From Cornus controversa (taxonomy: Eukaryota; Streptophyta; Magnoliopsida; Cornales; Cornaceae), in the NCBI GenBank assembly GCA_026545225.1, contig CM048845.1, positions 75,572,033 to 75,636,032 on the forward strand: 64,000 nt of DNA, read 5' to 3'. The position numbers and the translations under genes were made by a program. The notes beneath the pieces were generated by a model that worked only from the letters and a program-made list of their open reading frames with translations, searched no databases and was not told the origin of the DNA. Below, piece after piece: positions 35,696-47,125 of this stretch. Every line of letters starts with the position of its first letter. The first letter of the stretch is position 1.

Positions 35696-36386
35696 GGAAA
35701 AATTACTATTAGGTCCTACTTTTTTCATTTAAAGACAAATAAGTCCTAAAAAACTTTTTTTATGACGAATAAGTGCTACTTTTTATTGAAAGACAAATAA
35801 GTCCTAAAAAAATTTCTTTATGACCAATAAGTCCTACTTTTGATTTTTTTTTCATTTTGGTCCTAAATCACTACATATTTCATTACACCCTAACTTAATA
35901 GAAATAAAATTTTATAATTATATTTTATCCAATAATTAATACATAATCTATTTTTTATATATTCCTTTAAGTTTTAATTAGTTACTTAATAATATTGAAT
36001 TATAAGTTTGAATAATAACTAATTAAATTTAAATTTAATTCAAAAACTTGTGTAGAATTGACGATTTTAGTACAAAAAATTTAATTATTCTATAAAAATT
36101 AATAACATGTGTTTTTTTTTACCTTTTTATTCAAATTTTATGTCTACTTTTGTAAGGGTATATATGAAAATTTGAGTCAAAATCTTATATATAATATAAC
36201 AAATATTATATATAATTTATTAAGGATATGAATGGAAGATTTAGTGATTTAGGACTTAAATAGAAAAAAAAATTCAAAAGTAGAACTTATTGGTCGTAGA
36301 AGAATTTTTTTATTGGTCCTAAAATTTTTTTTGTAGGACTTATTTGTCTTTCAATAGGAAAAGTATGACTTAACACTAATTTTCTC
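35696..36386. mobile_element. Foldback element, AAATAAGTCCTA family (unit 1 copy)
   Basis: The left end (ggaaaaattactattaggtc) and the right end in reverse complement (gagaaaattagtgttaagtc) are inverted copies that continue into ctactttt and aaagacaaataagtccta. The 690-bp inside is A/T-rich. The same element occupies 41442-42076 in unit 2, so it was there before the duplication. Confidence 0.6.
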
Positions 36387-37972
36387 AAAAAAATAAACCA
36401 GACTGAACCTTGTCTTTTTAGTAACAATTACCTCTCTCTTCTATGTGCACAATGCTCTTTCATCTCTCTCCTCTATTTTATCTATGTGCACTGCATAGCC
36501 TATCTCTCTCTCATAACACACATTATTTGCATGTATGCACCTCTCTCATCCCTATGCACAACCACCCCATCCCCCTCTCTCTCTCTCTCTGTTCTATGTG
36601 CATGGCACTTAGTTTCCTCTCTGCACAACACTTTATTTCCTCTCCTTTCCTTCTTTCTTTTTATGCTCACACTTGTGATTTTGGTTAAATTCTTTATTTT
36701 TGCAGCTAATTTTTTAAGGAAACAATATGTTTTTTTATTACTTGTCCAAAGTAAAGCAATTCTTCTATCTCATGTGTTCAATTGCTGGCCTCTAAGATGA
36801 TTAGGGTTTTGTTCCTATTGTATTCATACTCTTTCATTCTATTCTTTTCCCCAAAAAAAAAATTTAATTTTATCATGAATTAACCATTTGAATGGCACTT
36901 TCCATTAGGGAACATATTTTTTTTTCAGTTTAATCATATATATTGGGATAATCCTATATATATATAAAAAAAAAAAATCAGGATCAATTTGGTTTTGAGA
37001 TGATGCATTTTAACAATTGGTTTTATTTTTTATTTCAAACTTAGTGACTTCCAAGTCACAATGAAGCAACTTTATTGTTGCGCCAAAGCTCGTCCTCGCC
37101 CATAAGTAATTTCATGAAATCACTTTCTCATTTTACATGTTTTGATGATGATATGTCTCAATTAAGATTATTTTCGGAGCAACCAAATTATTATTTTGTT
37201 CAATATATATCTTTAACTTCTACATCATTAGCTCTTGAGAGATGAGAAAAAGAAAAGAAGTAGAAAAACACGATAGAAGAGAGAGTCGTTCGAAAATGAA
37301 AGAATTGATACCAACATCAATTCTTTAGAAAAAATGGTGTTTTTGGCCTAGTTTTTCGATACATGCACTGTTATTTAAAAAATGATAAAAGTTTCGATCA
37401 GTTTTTGTTATCGACTGATGCATCAATCACTGGGATAAAAAAATTTTAGCGAAGAGAAACTCCATATATATCAATTACTAACTGGGACACTTTTAGAGGA
37501 GATAGACTATCTTATTAATTACTAACTAAGAGTCCTAGTTGGATAATGGATAGTGTCTAGTTAAGTCACACAAAAAAATGATAATTTTTGGACTATCAAG
37601 TTGATTTATATAACATTGCCCTTTAATTTTAACCCATTTTCGAATATGAAAATAACACACTTACTTCAAATTACAACACATTTGTTCAACATTCTTACTT
37701 AAGGATGCAATACCTTTGTCTTGAAATTGCAAAGTCTTAAAATGTCACATTTTTGTTGAGAGCATACAACAACACTATTTCAATAATGGGACACTTTACC
37801 TCTAGCATGCAACATCTTTAATTCGAATATGAAATGCTCTTAACTAGTGTTAGTCCCAAAATATACCCTCTTATATCCCACATGGATTGTAAATTATATT
37901 TCAAAAATAATAATTTAAATTGGGCTTTCTTCGGGATCAATGAGCCTGTACTAAGGAAGCATACTAACTAAT

Positions 37973-39771
37973 TGTTAGACCTTTAACATTCTGTTCCGCA
38001 CTAAGCCATGCCATGGCATGCCTATGACTAGGCCATTGACATCATTTCGTGGGCATGGAAGGATGTTAGCATGCCACAACGTGTAACAATGGCATCCTTG
38101 TAAATATGGTGAAAATCAAAGTTGGGAATTTCGACTTGAAAAAAATACTGGAATATCCTAAACCCATTTGAAGCTTATTCCTCAAGTTTGGTGAATTTTG
38201 AAAATACCCATACTTATTAATGGGCATTATGACTCCTCAGACATAGGTGATGTTTGTTGCTGTCAGGGTGCTAAATTTTCATTTTGCATATATAGGGGGT
38301 TATGGGTATTCTCATTTCCACCCCTGGTACCCAAGCCTACTTGGCTAGGCATTGGCAAGTTTAGCACCAGGCAAGCATTGGGAGCACATCAAGCATACCT
38401 TTGGCATGGTTATGCACCACTCCAAAGGTGGTGACACTTATCATTGCGGTGGTAGGAAGCCCATGGATGGTCGACACATGCTGGTGCACTCCAAGTCGTG
38501 CACGTGGTAGGCATGCCACGTGTATATGGGCCCATGGGTGTGCAAAATTGCCTTTAGGTAAGGTGGTGGCTCAAATATATCCATGGTGACTTTTGGTTGT
38601 GACTCAAGCCCTTGTGGGCATGAATATATATTAGTGGGTACTGCTCGGACCATGCACCAACAGATTAAGGCGGTGGTAAACTTATTGTCATAGTTTGGAC
38701 TTGGTGAAGGTGTGGACATTAGCATTGACCACATGGCAAGGGCTTGGCTTGGCATGGGTTAAGTCCCAATCAAGTTAGTTAAATCAAATGTGGTTGGTAT
38801 ATGGCTTGAGCGGGGCATGGTCAAAGACATTGGTTAACACCTGGCAGACAGAAAGCATGCAAAGACATGGTCTGCAAGTGGTTCCTAATATATAGGAGTG
38901 GTTGGCACCATCTTTTACAACATGTGCATACATGGTGGGAATATGGGGTGTGCTACAACCATCCATGACAGGTGGTATATTCTGAATGTTGATAACACAT
39001 TGTAGTTGCAAACATTGAGGGTTATTCTCCTACATTACAGAGAATTGGGAGACATGGCATAATGTGGGCAATTACCATAATAATTGGCAAGGTGTGGAAG
39101 GCTCCAGCAGATCCAAGTGGTTTGAATTATTGCTGACCACATTCTATATATATGGCTATATTGTGAAAAGGTGAGGAAGGCTCAACAACCAACATTGCAA
39201 GGTGGCAGCCTCTTGGCTTACTAAGACAAAAATAGTTCTAGCACTTCTCCACATGATGTTGAAGATTGGGAGACATAGACATAGTGTTGATAACCACCAA
39301 ACAAGGTGACATGGTGCTAATAAGTTCTAGCACATAACCCTAGTAGTTGTGGGGTGTCAACTGCAACATTGTGGGCTATATTGGCAGTTTGTGATTGCTT
39401 ATATATAGTCTTTATTTGGGAATTGTAGGGAGATATAAATTCTAGAAGGCAAAACATAGTTAAGAGTTATACACTTTGGGAGGGTTAGGCATTGGTGTGC
39501 CTTTGTATGTTTACTGCATGTTTTGTCCTGATTTTCTTGTATTGTTCTGCTCAAATGATAATGTAAGGTTGGGAGTCGCAGCACTTCTATAAATACTTTG
39601 TGTTTTGTTCCTTTTTTTTCTTACATAACTTTCTTGTGTGTGTGGGAGTGTGACTTGGTGTGTGTCCAAGACACCAAGTCTGTTGGTGGAGACTAAGGTA
39701 GTGTAAGACGAGGGCTGTTCTAGTGCCATCACAGCAACAAAAATTTGTGATTTAATTCGACTATTGTGACA
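37973..39771 (+). mobile_element. Solo LTR, 1.8 kb (unit 1 copy)
   Basis: It starts TGTTAGACC and ends TTGTGACA. The 5-bp flanks are CTAAT (37968-37972) and CTAGT (39772-39776). A TATA box TATAAATA lies at 39588-39595, about 180 bp before the 3' end, as expected for a U3-R-U5 layout on the plus strand. It has no gag or pol; the several 60-100 codon frames inside (for example 38198-38434) resemble no protein. The same LTR is at 43286-45053 in unit 2. Confidence 0.8.
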
Positions 39772-41441
39772 CTAGTGTTAGTGATTAATGTGTAATATAC
39801 ATTTTTAGTGGGGGACTTTTTTTAACTATTTATCCAAGCATGGTTATCATTTTTATCAATTTTTTTATTTGTTGTTTTTCTTTTCCTATTCTGCTCACCT
39901 ATGTCATGTAAATGGAGGACATTTTATTTGGAAGGTGTAACGTCATTATTTCGAAATTACACCACCTTAAAATACAATACAATTAATTCAATGATGTACT
40001 ATTTGCCTAAAATAAAAAAAAAATTAATGATTAACCTTTATTTGGTAAAAATGTGACACCCTTATTTCAAAAGGCGACTCCCTTACCAGGATTGTAAGTA
40101 AATGGAATTGTTCACCAATAGCTTAGCCTCGTCTTGACATGGGTTTAGTCGATTTGTGTATTAAATGAACAACTCTCAGTATAAATTAAACACTTTAAAT
40201 CTCCATGGACCTCAATTAAGGAATTGAAAATATTATCTAAATTCTTTCCAAGTTGCAAAAGTCAATGAAGATAGAAACTTAAATTGTAGGGTTTTTTTTT
40301 TTTAATGGTAAGTTGTTATTTCAAAAAAGACACAAAAGTCATCAATACGCTAGTAAACACCACATAAAAACCTATACAATCATGAAACCCCCTCTCCAAC
40401 AAACCAGAATAAACCAAAAGGGTGCCAAGAAAGCTTGAAAATACTGTCGAATATCCCCGTGGCCATCATTGGAGTTAAGCATATGATCAAAAATTCACCG
40501 ACGGAGCAACAAGAACATTACAGTACAAAAATTCCTAGGAGAGTATTAAATTAGGATTTTAAAGGATTTTAAAAGACTTTAAAAGTCTAGGTGTATTCAA
40601 TCTGGACTTTTATAAACTTTTAAATAGTCCATTCAAATCTGATGGTATTCAATTAGAATTTTTAAAAAGTCTACAAAAGTCAACGTTTATTCAAACAGTT
40701 ATAGATTTTAAAAGAACTCATTAAGTGATGGATTTTGGTGGATTTGAGGATGGAAGTTATAAATACCAAAGCCCATAACAAATCCATCATTTTCCCAATA
40801 GATTTTTGTGAACTTTTTATTGGAAAAAAATACTAATAAGTCATACTTTTAAACTCCAAAGACAAATAAGTCTTATAAAATTTCCAAAAAGACAAATAAG
40901 TCATACTTTTAAACATTAATGGCAAATAAGTCTTATAAAATTTTTACAAAGACAAATAAGTCCTATACACTCCTAAATATCTTCATGTAGGCACATATCA
41001 TGCTGCTATAACTGATAAAGGGAGATTTTATTCTCTAATTAACGCTAACTTAACAATCTGCCAAAAATAATTTTAATTTGCATACAATCATCAAATCCAC
41101 AAAAATTTCAAGAAAAAAGTGTTAGAATCACTTGAAAGAATGGTGGATGATGATGAAAGAAGAAGATGTTGAAAAATACCAATGCGTGATTAAAAGTACT
41201 GAAGACGCGAAGAACAAAAGACGCGAAAAAGAAATGCCTCCCAACAATGAATGAAAAGGGTAAAAGGCGTATTCTAGTTTTTATAAGACTTTGTTGAAAA
41301 TAGGTCTCAAAAGTAGGATTGTTTGTCTTAATAAAATTTTTGTAGGATTTACATATCGTTAAGGTGCAAACGTATTATTAGGTTGTAATTTTTTTCAATT
41401 AGAAATGATAAATCAATTGGCTAGGCAAGTTGAAAAAAATA

Positions 41442-42076
41442 AGAAAAAATTACTTTTAGTCCTACTTTTTTCCATTTAAAGACAAATAAGTCCTAAAAAA
41501 CTTTTTTTATGACCAATAAGTCCTGTTGTTGATTTTTTTTTTTCATTTTAGTCCTAAATCACTACATATTTCATTTACGCCCTAACTTTATAGAAATAAA
41601 ATTTTATAATTATATATTTAATTTCCAAGAATTGATACATAATCTATTTTTTATATATTCCTTTAAGTTTTAATTAGTTACTTAATAATATTGAATTATA
41701 AGTTTGAATAATAATTAATTGAATTTAAATTTAATTCAAAAACTTGTGTAGAATTGACGATTTTGGTACAAAAAAATAATTATTCTATAAAAAATTAATA
41801 ACATGTGGTTTTTACCTTTTTATTCAAATTTTATGTCTACATTTGTAAGGGTATAAATTTGAGTCAAAACCTTATATCTAATATAACAAATAGTATATAT
41901 AATTTATTAAGGGTATGAATGGAAGATTTAGTGATTTAGGACTTAAATGGAAAAAAAAATCAAAAGTAGGACTTATTGGTCCTAAAAGAAATTTTTTATT
42001 GGTCCTAAAATTTTTTTTGTAGGAATTATTTGTCTTTCAATAGGAAAAGTATGACTGACTTAACACTAATTTTCTC
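41442..42076. mobile_element. Foldback element, AAATAAGTCCTA family (unit 2 copy)
   Basis: This is the counterpart of 35696-36386. It has the same inverted ends, with substitutions and small deletions, and no coding region. Confidence 0.55.
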
Positions 42077-42645
42077 AAAAAAATAAACCAGACAGAACCT
42101 TGTCTTTTTCAATAACCATGTTAACCATTACCCTCTCTTTTCTATGTGCACAATGCTCTTTCATCTCTCTCCTCTATCTTCTCTATGCGTACTGCATATC
42201 CTCTCTCTCTACACACATTATTTGCATGCATGGACCTCTCTCATCCCTATGCACAACCACCCCGTCCATCTTTTTCTTTGTTCTATGCTCATGGCACACT
42301 GATTCCTCTCTTCACAACACTTTATTTCCTCTCCTTTCCTTCTTTCTTTTATGCTCACACTTGTGATTTTGGTTAAATTCTTTATTTTTTTAGCTAATTT
42401 TTTAAGGAAACAATATGTTTTTTTTATTACTTGTCCAAAGTAAAGCAATTCTTCTTTCTCATGTGTTAAATTGCTAGCCCATAGGATGATTAGGGTTTTG
42501 TTCCTAGTGTATTCATACTCTTTCATTCCATTCTTTTCCACAAAAAAAAAAAAAAAATAATTTTGTTTAAGAATTAACCATTTGAATGGCACTTTCCATT
42601 AGGGCATATTTTTTTTTCCAGTTTAATCATATATATTGGGATAAT

Positions 42646-42647
<2 letters not shown>

Positions 42648-42691
<44 letters not shown>
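42648..42691. repeat. (TA)n microsatellite
   Basis: An uninterrupted TA run of about 43 bp. The matching place in unit 1 (about 36954-36966) has only about six TA pairs, so this microsatellite expanded or shrank after the duplication. Confidence 0.95.
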
Positions 42692-42695
<4 letters not shown>

Positions 42696-43285
42696 CAGGA
42701 TCAATTTGGTTTTGAGATGATGCATTTTAACAATTGGTTTTATTTCGAACTTAGTGACTTCCAAGTCGCAATGAAGCAGCTTTATTGTTGCGCCAAAGCT
42801 CGTCCTCACCCATAAGTAATTCCATGAAATCACTTTCTCATTTTACATGTTTTGATGATGATATGTCTCAATGTCTCAATTCAGATTATTTTCGGAGTAA
42901 CCAAATTATTATTTTGTTCAATATACATCTTTAACTTCTAAATCATTAGCTCTTAAGAGATGAGAAAAAATAAGGAGTAGAAAAACACGACAGAAGAGAG
43001 AGTCATTCGAAAATGAGAGAATTGACACCAATATCAATTATTTAGAAATGTGGTGTTTTCGGCCTAGTTTTTTGATACATGCACTGTTCTTTAAAAAACG
43101 ATAAAAGTTTTGATCAGTTTTTGTTATTGACTGACACGTCAATCACTGGGATAAAACATTTTTAACAAAGAGAAACTCCATATTATCAATTACCAACTGG
43201 GACACTTTTAGAAGAGATAGACTATCTTATTAATTACTAACTAAGAGTCCATATTATCAATTACCAAGGAAGCATACTAGCTAGT

Positions 43286-45053
43286 TGTTAGACTTTTAAC
43301 ATTCTGTTCGGCACTAAGCCATGGCATGCCTATGGCTAGGCCCTTGACAGCATTTTGTGGGCGTGGAGGGATGTTAGCATGCCACAATGTGTAACAATGA
43401 CATCCTTGTAAATATAATGAAAATCAAAGTTGGAATTTTGACTTGGAAAAAATATTGGAGTATCCTAAATCCATTTGAAGCATATTCCTCAAGTTTGGTG
43501 AATTTTGAAAATACCTATACTTATTAATAGGCATTATGACTCATTAGACATAGGTGGTATTTGTTCCTGTTAGAGTGCTAAATTTTTATTTTTCATATAT
43601 AGGGAGGTATGGGTACTCTCATTTTCACCCTCGGCAACCAAGCCCACTTGGCTAGGCATTGGAAAGCTTTGCACGAGGCAAGCATTGGAATCACACCAAA
43701 CATACCTTTGGCATGGTTGTGTACCACCCCAAAGGTGGTGGCACTTGTTGGTGCGGGAAGCCCATAGATTAGCGACACATGCTGGTGCACCCCAAGCCAT
43801 GCACGTGGTAGGCATGCCACGTGCATATGGGTCCATGAGTGTGCAAAATTGCTTTTGGGCAAGGTGGTGGCTCAGATATATCCATGGTGATTTTTGGTTA
43901 CAAATCAAGCCCTTGTGGGGACGAAAATATATTAGTGGGTATTGCTCGGACCATGCACCAACAGATCAAGGCGGTGGTAAACTCATTGTCATAGTTTGGA
44001 CTTAGTCAAGGCATAGATCACATGGCAACGGCTTGGCATGACATGGGTTGAGTCCCAATCAGGTTGGCTAAATCAAATGTGGTTGGCTTGGATTGAGCAT
44101 AGTTAAAGACATTGGTTGAAACTTGGCGGACAAGTGGCATGCGAAGACATGGTCAGCAGATGGTTCCTAATATATAGGAGTGGTTGGCACCATCTTCCAC
44201 AACATATGCATACATGGTGGGAATAAGGGGGTGTGCTACAACCACCCATGATAGGTGGTAAAGTCCGAAGGTTGACAATACATTATGGTTGCAAGTATTG
44301 AGGGCTGTTCTCCTACATTACAGAGAATTGGGAGACATGGCATAGTGTGGGCAGTTACCATGACACTTGGTAAGGCATGGGAGGCTCTAGCAGATCCAAG
44401 TGGTTTGAATTGTTCTTGACCACCTTCCATATATATATGACTATATTATGGGAAGGCGAGGAAGGCTCAACAACTAACATTGCAAGGTGGCAGCCTCTTG
44501 GCTCACCAACACATAGCAGTTCCAGCACTTCTCCACAAGATGTTGAAGATGGGGAGACATAGGCATAATGCTGACAACCACCAGGCAAGGTGACATGTGT
44601 TGATAGGTTCGAACACATAACCTTAGTAGTTGTGGGGTGTCAACTGCAACATTGTGGGCTAATTGGTAGTTTTGTGAGTTCTTATATACAGTCTTTATTT
44701 GTGCATTGTAGGGAGACACAAATTCTAGAGGGAAAAACATAGTTGAGAGATATACACTTTGGGAGGGTTAGGTATTGGTGTGCCTTTGTATGTTTACTGA
44801 AGGCCTTGGCCTGATTTTCTTGTATTGTTCTATTTATATAATAATATAAGGTTGGGATTCGTAACACTTCTATAAATACTGTGTGTTTTGTCCTTTATTT
44901 TCTTAGACAACTTTTTTGTGTGTGTGGGAGTGTGACTTAGTGTGTTTCCAAGACACAAAGTCTGTTGGGGGAGACTAAGGTAGAGGAAGACGATGGCTGT
45001 TCTAGTGCCATTACAACGACAAAAATTTGTGATTTAATTCGACTATTGTGACA
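43286..45053 (+). mobile_element. Solo LTR, 1.8 kb (unit 2 copy)
   Basis: It is homologous along its whole length to 37973-39771, starting TGTTAGAC and ending TTGTGACA. The 5-bp flanks are CTAGT (43281-43285) and CTAAT (45054-45058), the reverse arrangement of the unit 1 copy. A TATA-like tataaata lies near 44872. No retrotransposon genes are present. Confidence 0.8.
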
Positions 45054-45458
45054 CTAATATTAGTGATTAATGTGTAATATATATTTTTACTGGGGACTTT
45101 TTTAACCATTTATCCAAGCATGGTTATCATTTTTATTAATTTTTTTATTTGTTGTTTTCCTTTTCCTCTTCTGCTCACCTATGTCATGTAAATGGAGGAC
45201 ATTTTATTTGGAAGGTGTAGCGTCATTATTTCGAAATTACACCACCTTAAAATACAATACCATTAATTCAATGATGTACTCTTTGCCTAAAATAAAAATA
45301 AAAATTAATGATTAACCTTTATTTGGTAAAAATGTGACACCCTTATTTCAAAATGCGACTCCCTTACCAGGATTGTAAGTAAATGGAATTGTTCACCAAT
45401 AACTTAGTCTCGTCTTGACATGGGTTCAGTCGATTTGTGTATTAAATGAACAACTCTC

Positions 45459-46760
45459 TACTCCACTCGTTTATTCGTTAACACGTTTAGGAACATGGTT
45501 TATTTTGAACTCGAATTTTTAGTTCATGGGATATAAGATGATCCCTCTCACAAAAGGCCCGCATACAAAAGGCTCACGTAACTTTATAACCATCATTCAA
45601 ACACTTATAAATAAATTCCAGACTAACACAATCCATTAGCCCACTATCATTTTATGGACCCAAGCCCATCTGCCCTTGAAATATGATCTTCATCTTTTCA
45701 TATACATTCTTGTTACGATAGTGAACTTGCTCCTAGAGCCTCTACAAGTTAGGGTTTCCCTAAATTTTCAGACTTGTGATTTTTGTTCTCAAATTCCTTA
45801 GGTCTCTCGACGATCTATCTATTTATGAAGGAGAGTTCCATTCAGATTCAGATGATGTTGATTCAGTAGTTTTGTCGACCTTTCTCGATCCTCTTATTTA
45901 TATCAGAAGTCGGTCACAAGGTATACATTTATTGTTAATAATTCTTTTTTATTTATTTAATCTCCTATAACCGTAATATATATCTTCTTAACAATCTCTT
46001 GTGTCTTTCTTGATGCAGTTGCTTACCTTTTATTTGATTTGTATCTCTTGCTTGTTTTTTCTGAGTTGGATAACTGTCTTGGAGGCTAGGTATTCCATCC
46101 AGCAGCTTTGTTTATATGGTGTAATCTGAGGGTATGAACGATTTGTAGACGGGATTGTTTCAAGATGTAAAAGCATGGGCCTAATTTTGCATTAACATGG
46201 TTTGAATAAATAATTGTAAGTACTTAAATACCCCTTTCCTGATATTTGTCAAACAACATCTTTCTCTCGGACAACAAAAATATAATAAGGGAAAAAATAG
46301 AAAATTGCAATTGACTATTTGCAGCAGAAATGTTGTTAGTGGCCATTGTTATATTTGAATCAGTCAGGAGAGGTGCATGTAATTACGTTACATCTGAAGC
46401 AAGATTAATGTAATTTACATATTGTCTTTCGCCATCAAAGATGTCTACTCTCAGTAGGTACATATGTCTTATATGTGTGTGTGTTTGTTTAGTCTTTCGC
46501 CATCAACCATGATGTTGTAGACACCTCGAAGAATTAATGTCAGAACCACTGCAACATATTTATTTATTTTTAGCGGTTTTTGACCGGTGGTATTGAAAGT
46601 GTCGAAAATTTGAAACTATTTAAAAACCACCGGTAATGAATAAGAATCCTGGTTAAATCGTCAAAAATGATTAAGAATTTTGGAGGGTTCTTTAGAACCG
46701 TCAAAAATAATTGCTATTACCCACGATTTGTTTAGAACCACCAGAAAAATCAACATATTC
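45459..46760. other. Possible transcript start region, no firm gene
   Basis: About 45720-45920 looks less random than its surroundings: gttagggtttccc, then a frame with LRSLDDLSIYEGEFHSDSDD-like acidic sequence, ending at a possible donor CACAAG|gtatac near 45919, with a possible acceptor ttgatgcag at 46019. This could be a 5' exon of an unrecognised gene or a non-coding RNA. From 46560 the motifs gcggtttttgaccggtgg, accaccggt and aaccgtcaaaaat recur, like subterminal repeats of CACTA transposons, but no CACTA ends were found. Confidence 0.25.
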
Positions 46761-46769
46761 TTTTAAACT

Positions 46770-47112
46770 AATAACTTTAGCCCAGCCCAACCAAATCATT
46801 AAAATGCATTATCAAACTTTTTAAAATAAAATGGACCAAGTCCAAGAGAATTAACATAGTTCAAACCTAAGCCCATGTTCTGAAAGCCCATCTATATATA
46901 TTCTTTAACCACTCTGGCGGTTTCTGAAAAATCGCTAGAAATAATTGTCTTATCCGCGGTTTGGTGGAACAGAAATAATAACGTATAACTTTAGTCCAGT
47001 CCAACCAAATCAATAAAATACATTACCAAACTTGTTTAAAATAAAATGGACCAAGTCCAAGAGAATTAACATAGCTCAAACCTAAGCCCATATTCTGAAA
47101 GCCCATCTATAG
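46770..47112. repeat. Tandem duplication, period about 214 bp
   Basis: Two copies share ccaaccaaatca, then aaaataaaatggaccaagtc, then caagagaattaacatag, then ctgaaagcccatctat and ttctttaac (about 46776-46905 and 46990-47125). Between them lies ctggcggtttctgaaaaatc, resembling the CACTA-like motifs just upstream. Confidence 0.8.
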
Positions 47113-47125
47113 ATGTTCTTTAACG

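Larger units (their letters stand above)
30775..40173. repeat. Tandem segmental duplication, unit 1
   Basis: This 9.4-kb block is directly followed by a second, shorter copy (40174-45458) in the same orientation. Homology starts at tctcagtataaattaaacac (30775 and 40174) and ends at aatgaacaactctc (40177 and 45458), so the short sequence TCTC is shared at the breakpoints. Unit 1 is longer because it alone contains a MITE (31115-31834), a solo LTR (34040-35544), a stretch of about 1.5 kb (about 32335-33797) and about 0.4 kb near 37537-37956. No host gene is seen in either unit. A minus-strand piece with a poly-T start (about 30880-31105) may be an old LINE 3' end shared by both units. Confidence 0.85.
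40174..45458. repeat. Tandem segmental duplication, unit 2
   Basis: This is the second copy of the 30775-40173 block, reduced to 5.3 kb. Relative to unit 1 it lacks the MITE (empty site 40518-40520), the 1.5-kb solo LTR (empty site 41192-41196) and two further stretches, with junctions near 40966 and 43246-43263. It has about 100 bp near 41245-41345 that unit 1 lacks. Divergence from unit 1 is clearly visible but modest, with scattered substitutions and small indels throughout. Confidence 0.85.

Noticed and set aside
38198..39011. Frames of 60-105 codons on both strands, repeated at 43570-44618
   Set aside because: They lie inside the paired solo LTRs, have no known protein features and differ by indels between the two copies.
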